Shown: positions 56,657 to 64,000 of the stretch, piece after piece | Numbering within the stretch: the first letter of the stretch is position 1 | How the letters are laid out: each line of letters opens with the position of its first letter | Source of the DNA: Nelumbo lutea | Taxonomy: Eukaryota; Streptophyta; Magnoliopsida; Proteales; Nelumbonaceae | Assembly: GCA_022828595.1 (NCBI GenBank) | Contig: JAKGHH010000002.1 | Location: 72,884,383-72,948,382 of the forward strand | Reading direction: 5' to 3' | DNA length: 64,000 nt | Made by a program: the position numbers and the translations under genes | Notes under the pieces: generated by a model | Seen by the model: only the letters and a program-made list of their open reading frames with translations | Database searches by the model: none | What the model was told of the DNA's origin: nothing

Positions 56657-58403
56657 ATGGTTCAAATCTTGAACCAATTTGTTTCAGATTTGAACCGGCG
56701 CAAATGGGCAGAAGGCATTCTACCCAATTTGCGCAGATATGGGTTTTGGGAAATTTGTTCCCAAAATTATGGGTGAATAATCTGAAATTAATTTTTATAT
56801 AAATCTGATTATTATTTAGAATTGTTCTTTATAATTTTCTTGATTTATGGGTTGTTCGTACAAGAGGAGATCGAAATCTGATTATTACATTTTGTCTGTA
56901 AAATATTTTTTTTTTATTTTTTAGATTGAATGCATAGGTATTCGATCTATTGTAATTATTAATAGAAATTAGGATTTCTATTTATTTTATTTTGGATCGA
57001 AGATGGCGGCACAGAAAAAGAGAACTCACAGAGGAGGAGATTTCACAGATGGGAGAATCGCTATCTGCGATTTGCAGTTTGTGAAACTGCAACCTGTGAT
57101 CTAACCTCTATTTTGCATGAAGGATTGTGCGAACAGCCCTGATAGACTGATTCTTGATTGTTCTTTTATCAAAATTTTATTTCAGATTATTTTCTTGAAT
57201 TAAAGATTTAATTAAAGATCAAACCCTAGACCCATTCGAACCAAGATTGGTTCAAATTGTTTGGACCAAATCTAGGGTTCGATCAAGGCTGAAAGTCAGT
57301 CCTAATTTTCCCACTAATGGGCCTGAGGATTGATATTTAATTAAATGGTTAATTCGGCCCAACCTGTAAAGGTCCAGTTTTAAATGGTTAAAACTGCTAA
57401 AAGCCCACTCTGCGGATAAAGCTATATGGAACGAACCCATCAACCCTAATTCGGCCCATATACCTAGATAACATTAATGGTTAATATTATGGTTTTAAAA
57501 TGGGCTTCAAATAGGCTTTACAGATAATTAATTAATTGGATCAATTTATTCTTGCATGTGATGTGTGGATGTGTGATGTGCTACGTACATGGACCATAAG
57601 TAATTGGCCCATGCTCAATCGACAGTGGCTCTTGCGTACACCATGGCTGAATGCACATCATTGCCATGATGTCCCTTTTGGTCATTGGATGACCTCCCTC
57701 AGTGGTGGGCCCCCACACCTCATGGAGAGGTTACGTGCGGAACCCTAGCCGATTTAGGCCCACCAAAATCTGACTTTATGAAAGTCAGTGGGAGCCACTT
57801 TGGTTTGACCTAGATCAAATTAGGGCGTAATTAACTGTTCCCTCCAACTAATATGAGTGCATGTGATAGGGAGATTCATATGATGAACTCTCTAAAGGCC
57901 TTCCATCATTAGCATGAGGATGGGTCCTTCATTAATGAGGAAACGCACCAGAAAATGGGCTATCCATTTGCTGTTGGGCTTGTCTAAGTGTTTCATAAGA
58001 TGATAGGGGCGTCATAGACCGATGTGGGAGGGGCTTCACTAGAAAATGGGAACTCTCTCATGGTACCTTGGCATTCACGAATATGATGGGTAAGCACTCA
58101 CTGGACATAAAGGTTTACCAGCTCTGAACCTTGTCTGATAGATGCCAATGGGAAAACTCATATGATGAGTGGATATGATCTTTCACAAAAAGGTGGTGGG
58201 GTTATGCAGCTAAAACAGTTGGCTCCATGCACCCTATGTGATTTACCACATTTTCAGAGACAACCCGTAGTCTCCGTCACTGATAAATGAGGGAAATCTC
58301 AGAGATGAATAAATGGAAATGGAAGGTAGATTAAAATCCATATCTATGTAATGAACATGAATCAAATTAGGTTGTAGACTGATGTTTGCTCTTTTATCAA
58401 AAA
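56657..58403 (+). other. Long leader of copia-2
   Basis: About 1.75 kb without a long frame, similar to the leader of copia-1 and to 36,080-37,711. Confidence 0.75.
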
Positions 58404-59295
58404 ATGGCAAACGGACAATTTGCAAAGTTGCTTGATGACAACAAGTTGAAGGGACCAAACTATGTTGACTGGTACAGGAAACTTATGTTGGTCTTAACCT
58501 CTAAGAAATTGGATAAGGTAGCCAAGAATCCTGCTCAGGATCGTCCGGGAAATAGGGCTTCTGAAGCCCGGAGAAGAGAATACCAAGAATGGGAGGAGAA
58601 AAACTCCCTTGCCCGCTGCTATATCATTTAATCCTTGGAAAACCCAATTCAGAGGCAGTTCGATCAGATCGAACTTGCTAAGGACATATTGGACAGTTTC
58701 AAGACAATGTACAAAGAGCATAATCGTTCTACTCGGCAGAAGGTCTTGAAATAATTCATAACCATGCAGATGTCCAAGGGCCAACAAGTTCATGGCCATT
58801 GTCTCCAGATGATGGGTTATATCAACGAACTAGAGGCTCTTGGATCCGGGCTGGATCTGGTAACACAGATCGATGCTATTCTCAACACTCTGCCTCCATC
58901 CTTTAATCCATTCATCATGAATTACACCATGAACAAGCTGAACGTCAGCTTGCAGGAACTCAGCAATATGTTGTAGAGGGCCGAAGAATTGATTAAAAAG
59001 GATGAGCCCATTGCCATGCTTGTTGAAACTAGCAAATAGGGCAAGAAAAGAAAGGCAAAGAGAAAGCCCCAGAAGAAGGCTGCCAAACCCAAGAAACAGA
59101 GGAAGGACAAGGCATCAGATGCCTGTCATTTTTGCAAGAAGACCGACCACTATTAAAGGAACTGTCCTACCTACCTAGAATCCAAGAAAGGTAATCTCAA
59201 AACTTGTGTTATAAAGACCAATCTATTGGTAGCTTCTGTGTCCTGGTGTATTGACTCCGGGGCTTCAACTCATGTGTGTAACTCACTGCAGGGGT
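58404..59295 (+). pseudogene. copia-2 gag and protease start (broken)
   Basis: MANGQFAKLLDDNKLKGPN at 58,404; stops after ARCYII, after RQKVLK, after LSNML and after VETSK. It keeps a basic stretch (RKAKRKPQKKAAKPKKQRK) and the zinc knuckle CHFCKKTDHY...RNC (with one stop), then the protease site CIDSGASTHVCN. The frame is cut at about 59,295 by the deletion. It shows what copia-1 has lost in this region. Confidence 0.88.
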
Positions 59296-60430
59296 TATAC
59301 ATATACTTTGTTCCACAAGATTTGGGCATCCATACGATGGATCTCTCGTCCCTTCAGTAGTACCTTGTAACAATATTGTGTATATACATATACTTTGTTC
59401 TTACCGAACTAATATCTTATGGTTTCTTCTTGGCAGCCATCATGTCTGGTGTTGACTCGCGCCGCCTCCTCTCAAGCAACCAGAGGTGCCAAGTGAAGAG
59501 GTCACACCCTAACCGGACCCCCACCTTGGGGGTACCGAGTTTGGGTCTACTGAGCCAGTCTTCTCTTCTCTGCTGCCCGAAATTCCGTGACCTCCATCTA
59601 AAGGGGGTCCTTCTTAGTCGTTCCCCTACCCGCGGCTCCCAGTGGGAAACTGGGAGGGTGTGAACGATTACGTCATGGCTCAACGGAAGAGCCGAAGGGC
59701 GATCAGCAATGAGGAGGTCGCTAAGTGGGGGGAGATGGAGCCTAGGGATCTCGCCGCGCTTGTCTCCTCTCATTGTATGGGGGTAAGTAGTCCTTCCCCT
59801 CTTCTCGTTTTTTTTTTTTTTTGTTGCCTTCTGACCTTAGTCTCTTGTAGGCAAGTGAACGCCGCCATCCATGCCATGGCCCTCCAAACGCACATCCACT
59901 CCAGCGATGCTCATAATGAGAGGGCCATCGTTCAGAAGCTCCAAGGTGAGCTCGACCGGACTTGGGGCGAGCTCCTTCACACTCGCAAGGGGAGCAAGTC
60001 TCAGGAGCTGCTCATCCAAGACCAGGAGGTGCAAATCGCCAGGCTTTCTGAAGAGAGTGCGCGCTATAGGGAGGAGTCGTCGAGGGTAGCAGCGGAGAGG
60101 GAGCACCTCCGGCAATAGGTTTGGGACTTGGAGTCCACTCTTCTGGACCGGACTCGGAATTTTGACCACATGGTAGAGGCCGAGCGAGAGAAGGCGGTCT
60201 GGGACTTCAAGGACTCCCAAGAATATCATGACCTCCAGGTGGAGTACGACTCGAGCTCGTACCACTCCAAATTCAAGCTCTGTCGGTGGTTGGTCCGAAA
60301 GAAATTTTCTGGGCTCAACCTCGACGGCATCACCCTGAAGGGCCTGTCTCCCGAGACAGCGGATCAGGCGGAGGAGGAAGAGCTTGACTCCCCGGAGGAT
60401 GAGGACGAGGTGGAGGAGGGGGACCCTTGA

Positions 60431-60880
60431 GGCTTCGGCGGCATTGATTATCTGCTCTGATCTCTGGTGGCTCCCAGGTGCCATAAACCTGGTCTTGAAA
60501 GAATCTTTTGTTGGGCGGTTGTGCCCTTTTTTATCTTCTATCAAACTTTCTCGAGCTTTTTAGCTCGGTTGTTGTTTTTTTTTTCTTTTTTTTTTGAAAC
60601 AGTAATTAAATTTCTTTTTCTTCCAAGTAAGTTGTGCTCTTTTTATTTTTTGCTAAAGTGATCTCATCACTAAGAGCTACTAGAGATACTTACCCGAAGT
60701 AGGACCTTTCGGTAATTGTTATCCCGGGCTGTCTTTTGACGTTTTAATGCACCCCTGTGGTACCATGTATGCCCGAGCTATATGTTTGTCAGCTATTCCT
60801 TAGTTCAACCAACGTACTGAGATGAGCCATGCTTCATAGGATTTAAACCTGAGCTACTTACGCCTCTACTATTTCATACT
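60431..60880. other. 3' flank of the gypsy-2 antisense gene
   Basis: T-rich sequence (60,570-60,665) suited to a 3' UTR on the plus strand. No coding frame. Confidence 0.4.
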
Positions 60881-61196
60881 TTGCTTATACCATCGAAGTG
60901 GCTAAGTCTTTCTTGATGCTAAGGTTTTGGTTAGCTCTGCGCTTTAGCACTTAGGCTAAGGGGTTGACTTATAGTCTGCCCTTGAAGTTTGCCCATGCCA
61001 CGGAAGCGGTTGGGTCTTATTGCGCCGAGGTTGTGATAGCTCGGCATCTTGGCCCTTAGGCTTTGGGAGTGACTCATGGTCTACTCAGTAGTTCGCCTAT
61101 GCCATAGAGGCGATTGGGTTTTATTGCGCCGAGGTCATGTTAGCTCGGCATTTTGGCCCTTAGGCTTTTGGGAGTGACACATGGTCTACTTAGTAG
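60881..61196. repeat. ~104-bp tandem repeat after gypsy-2 integrase
   Basis: Three units. TTATTGCGCCGAGG occurs at 61,017 and 61,121; CTTAGGCT, GGGAGTGACTCATGGTCTAC and GCCATAGAGGCG-like words recur with the same spacing. The first unit is more diverged. Confidence 0.8.
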
Positions 61197-62260
61197 TTAC
61201 AAGTAATATTGCCTTAAGTTGACAATATTCCATGCCCGAGGTACTTGTTTCCCTTCAAGGGTCTCGAGCTCGTATGTTCCTTCCCCAAGAACTTTCTGAA
61301 GGACCAGGTCGCCAACGCGTAGGTTCCACTTCTTGACCCTGGCATTATAGTACCGGGCTACTCTTTGTTGGTAAGCTGTGGTCCTGATATATGTGAGGTC
61401 CCTTACTTCGTCAAGTAGGTCAAGGTTGGTACTTAGCCCGTCTTCATTTGCCTTGTCATCGTATGCTTCCATCCGTAGCGAGGGAATCTCGATCTCAACT
61501 AGGATGACTATTTCGGTGCCATAGGTGAGGTTGAAGGGAGTTTCTCCTATGGCGGTCTTCTCTGTGGTTCAATAGGCCCATAAAACACTGGGTAGCTCAT
61601 CTGCCCACAGTCATTTAGCTCGATTTAGGCATACTTTCAGTCTGCGAAGAATAGCTCTGTTCATAACCTCTGCTTGACTGTTTGCTTGAGGATGTGCAAC
61701 TGAAGTGAAGCTCTGCCGGATTCCCATGTCTTGGCACTAGGTCTGGAATTTTATGTCCTCAAACTGTTTGCCGTTGTCAGAGATTAGTACCCGAGGTAGC
61801 CCGAAGTGGCACACTATGTTCTTCTAGAAGAAGTTCTGGACGTTTCGGGCTGTGATCGTTTCAAGAAGTCTGACTTCTACCCACTTGGTGAAATAATCCA
61901 CTGCTACCACTAAGAACCTCCTCTGGCCTGTCACTGGTGGGAACAGTCCGAGTATGTCGATACCCTATTGTGCAAAAGGCCATGGGTTTGTGAGGTATTT
62001 GAGGTCAGCATCATGCTAATGATGGATGTTGGCGTGCTTCTGGCACTTGTCACATTTTCTGACGAGTTCGGTGGCATCTACTTTCATTGTTGGCCAGTAG
62101 TACCCTTGTCGTAGTGCTTTTTGGGCGAGGGTCCTGCCCCCCAAGTGTCCACCGCACAGGCCTTCATGAGTGTCGCAGAGTACGAGCTCAGCTTCGGAAG
62201 GTCACAGGCAGCGTAGGTAGGGAAGCGTGTAGGACCTTCGGTACAGCCGTTCATCTATTA
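61197..62260 (-). pseudogene. gypsy-2 integrase (broken)
   Basis: Same fold and order as gypsy-1: THEGLCGGHLGG, CDKCQKHANIHH, GIDILGLFPPVTGQR (here the first catalytic Asp is kept), ISDNGKQF, QAEVMNRAILR, ending VPRAWNIVNLRQYYL. At least six in-frame stops, each at a sense codon in gypsy-1 (for example Trp codons in FAQ*GID, NFF*KNI and FQT*CQD). Part of the C-terminal GPY region is missing relative to gypsy-1 (the VHRKVIVPEPGVGKL section). Confidence 0.88.
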
Positions 62261-62850
62261 TGACGTATTTGGCCGCCTGACGCTCTACCCTTCTGGTGGC
62301 ATTGCGATCCGCAGGGAGGGTCTTGTGTAGCAGGAAGCTCATCGGGTCGATCCAACTCGGCTCTTCTTGAACGATGGGAGCGACCTCCTCTGCCCCCTAG
62401 AGAATGCTAGGCCGAGGTAGGTCCGCTATGTACACGGTCCTCATGGTGTTATCACTGGTGCCGGCCAACCGGGACATGGCATCGGCCTCAGCATTCTCCG
62501 ACCTTGGGATTTGCCTAATGAAGTATGACTGGAAGTTGAGCAGAGCCTCCTGTACTTTAGCTAAGTAGGCAATCATAGTTGGTTCGCGAGCTTCGTATTC
62601 GCCTGTGACTTGGTTGACTATGAGTTGAGAGTCGTTGTAGATGATGATATGTTTGGCTTCCACTTCTTTGGCTAGGGCGAGCCCGGTTATCAGTGCTTCG
62701 TACTCCACTTCATTGTTGGATGTCGTGAACTCTAAGCGTAGTGCGTATTCCAACTTTATGCCACTTGGGTCGTGCAGAACTATCCCGGCTCTGCTGCCCT
62801 GCTGGTTCGAGGAGCCATCTACGTGAAGGATCCAGGGCTCCTCATCCTAG
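62261..62850 (-). pseudogene. gypsy-2 second RNase H (partly open)
   Basis: WILHVDGSSNQQGSRAGIVL, then the open stretch 62,753-62,397: NNEVEYEALITGLALAKEVE, IIYNDSQLIVNQVTGEYE, ENAEADAMSRLAGTS. A TAG follows at the place where gypsy-1 has EGTEEVAP. Confidence 0.85.
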
Positions 62851-63536
62851 TTCATGCTTGGCCTAACTAGAAGAGATGCCACATTGGCTGCTACCTCACG
62901 ACGCTTGGACTCAACCGACCTGAGAGCTCCGGGCTTGCTCGAACTTGGGGCCTCATGCTCAACCGGCCTGGGGACTTCGGAGTCGAAAGTGCACTCCACA
63001 ACGAAATCTGCTAAGGCTTGGGCCTTTATAGCAGTTCGCGGCTTATATTGGAGATCATACTCACTGACCTCAATGGACCACTTCATCAGTCGACCGGAGA
63101 CCTTGGGCTTGAGTAAGACTTACCTCAGAGGTTTGTTGGTGAGGACGATAACAGTACGAGCCTGGAAGTACGGGGGGAACTTTCGGGCTGCAATAACCAG
63201 TGCGTAGGCCAATTTTTCTATCTCTGGATATCTTGTCTCTGCTCCCTACAACACTTTACTAACATAGTAGATAGGTCATTGGACCGAATCTACTTCTTTT
63301 ATTAGTACCGAGCTGACCACTCCGTCGCTGGCTGAGAGGTACAGATCTAAAACATCGCCCTCTTTGGGCCAGGTTAATGCCAGTACACTAGCGAAGTACT
63401 TTTTGAGCTCATCAAACATGAGCTGACAATCTTGGGTCCACTCGAACCATTTGTTTTTCATTGCCTTAAAGAAAGGCAGACAGCGATCTGCCGATTTTGA
63501 CATAAAGCAACTCAGAGCGTTTATTCTACCATTCAA
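62851..63536 (-). pseudogene. gypsy-2 first RNase H and connection (broken)
   Basis: RINALSCFMSKSADRCLPFF, LYLSASDGVVSSVLIKE and later VSEYDLQYKPRTAIKAQALA. Keeps Gln in EYDLQYKP where gypsy-1 has a stop, but has its own stops near 63,245 and 63,119. Confidence 0.85.
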
Positions 63537-64000
63537 CCTCTAAACCTCCTTCACTTTTTGAGGAGGTCTCATATCTAAGATGGCCTTTATTTTTTCTGGG
63601 TTGGCCTCAATGCCGTGCCGGTTCTCGATATACCCCAAGAATTTACCCGAGGTGACTCCGAAGACACACTTATTCGGGGTCAATTTCATATTGAATTTAC
63701 ATAGAATTTCTAAGTTCAAGTCTTGTATTAAATTTACATAGAATTTACATAGAAGTTTATGTAGACTATGTCGTCTACATAACATTCCATCTTTTGGCCA
63801 ATCAACAACTCAAACAGTTTATTTACAAGTCTTTTGAAGGTTGCCCTGGCATTTTTTAATCCGAAGGGCATGACCTTGTAACAGTACAGGCTAAGCTCGG
63901 TTATGAAGGCAGTTTTCTCTTCATCGGCTGGGTCCATCATGATCTGATTGTAGCCCGAGTAGGCATCTAGAAAGCTCAGCAACTCATGCCCCGAGGTCGC
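63537..64000 (-). pseudogene. gypsy-2 reverse transcriptase (runs off the window)
   Basis: LSFLDAYSGYNQIMMDPADE, KVMPFGLKNARATF and the start of the catalytic box (MECYVDDIVY), then about 50 bases that repeat AATTTACATAGAA three times (63,690-63,760) and shift the frame, then LTPNKCVFGVTSGKFLGYIE. The repeat replaces the normal sequence after YVDD. Confidence 0.88.

Larger units (their letters stand above)
54693..59356 (+). mobile_element. Ty1/copia element copia-2, internally deleted, GTAGT target duplication
   Basis: GTAGT stands at 54,688-54,692 and 59,357-59,361. Full 5' LTR (54,693-56,642), PBS, leader, gag and the protease start. At about 59,295 the sequence jumps to the last ~50 bases of the 3' LTR (ending GTCCCTTCA). 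The insertion lies 28 bases after the splice donor of the gypsy-2 antisense gene, within its intron. Confidence 0.92.
53891..60430 (+). pseudogene. gypsy-2 antisense gene (three exons, intron 1 holds copia-2)
   Basis: Exon 1, 53,891-54,665: MYGYPYHTHYRGSNQ, then the conserved domain (NFPWKHGPNDIVIFQEQ, IDQLHPNAIRNMVGTISLYY, NKIPAWKRNYFVFHNPEGW), donor GTAGGT. Intron 1 contains copia-2. Exon 2, 59,437-59,782: acceptor TTGGCAG, one frameshift near 59,640, EEVAKWGEMEPRDLAAL, donor GTAAGT. Exon 3, 59,851-60,430: acceptor CTCTTGTAG, coiled coil (VQKLQGELDRTWGELLHT), in-frame TAG at 60,116, FKLCRWLVRKKFSGLNLDGIT, acidic tail, TGA. A TAG also lies near the end of exon 1 (after EEKLA). The domain resembles Transposase_28; function unknown. 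Open for 252 codons in exon 1. Confidence 0.82.
52536..64000 (-). mobile_element. Ty3/gypsy element, Tat type (gypsy-2), cut by window end
   Basis: Minus strand: RT enters at the window edge, then RNase H, second RNase H, integrase, tandem repeats, an antisense gene (plus strand), PPT and 3' LTR. Layout and protein sequence match gypsy-1, with independent defects. A copia element is nested inside (54,693-59,356). 5' LTR, gag and protease lie beyond 64,000. Confidence 0.92.

Noticed and set aside
57536..57748. Small conserved protein in the copia leader (also 44,851-45,033)
   Set aside because: The similarity is no better at the protein level than at the DNA level, the starts and ends differ, and the derivative at 36.7 kb does not keep the frame.
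59837..60544. 235-codon minus-strand frame opposite antisense exon 3
   Set aside because: Shadow of the coiled-coil exon; no equivalent in gypsy-1.

Overview
The window is eukaryotic and almost certainly nuclear DNA of a flowering plant. It is AT-rich, sparse in genes and dominated by nested LTR retrotransposons, MITEs, a SINE/LINE pair and microsatellites. Its only host genes belong to the plant AIG1/IAN (GIMAP-like) GTPase family and have introns with GT...AG borders. I cannot name the species. All similarities below were judged by eye.

Layout. 1-6.1 kb is AT-rich intergenic DNA with old repeats. 6.15-6.74 kb holds a SINE with a MITE inside it, next to the orphan last exon of a broken AIG1 gene (copy A). 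6.79-16.63 kb is a Ty3/gypsy element of the Tat type (gypsy-1), plus strand: 5' LTR, PBS, gag, protease, RT, two RNase H domains, integrase, then a multi-exon gene on the opposite strand with its own TATA box. Its 3' LTR is missing. 16.63-20.6 kb holds an apparently intact five-exon AIG1/IAN gene (gene 1, minus strand, 365 codons) and duplicated flanks. 20.6-31.3 kb is a mosaic of MITEs, foldback elements, a solo LTR, an LTR remnant and microsatellites. 31.3-33.3 kb carries a 3'-truncated AIG1/IAN gene (gene 2, plus strand). 33.6-34.9 kb is a LINE that has lost its RT. 35.3-37.85 kb is a copia remnant with no coding region. 38.79-46.30 kb is a copia element on the minus strand (copia-1) with a perfect GAAAA target-site duplication. 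46.7-52.3 kb holds an old copia LTR, a ~350-bp tandem repeat and a degraded copia pol. From 52.54 kb to the window end lies a second Tat-type gypsy element on the minus strand (gypsy-2), cut by the window edge. A copia element (copia-2, 54.69-59.36 kb, GTAGT target-site duplication) sits in the first intron of gypsy-2's antisense gene.

How the parts relate. AIG1 copy A and gene 1 look like tandem duplicates. Gypsy-1 occupies the place where copy A's exons 1-4 should be, between a surviving exon 5 and a surviving piece of 5' flank. The two gypsy elements share an antisense transcription unit downstream of integrase. In both it has a CTATAAATAG box, a domain resembling the plant 'putative gypsy type transposon' family, the same two splice-donor positions, and a coiled-coil/acidic last exon. 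Both elements also carry tandem repeats between integrase and that unit. This antisense gene is the most system-like feature here. Antisense ORFs are already known from some Tat-lineage elements, so what may be new is the conserved promoter and intron structure. Every retroelement coding region in the window has stops or frameshifts; AIG1 gene 1 is the only open multi-exon gene I can support.
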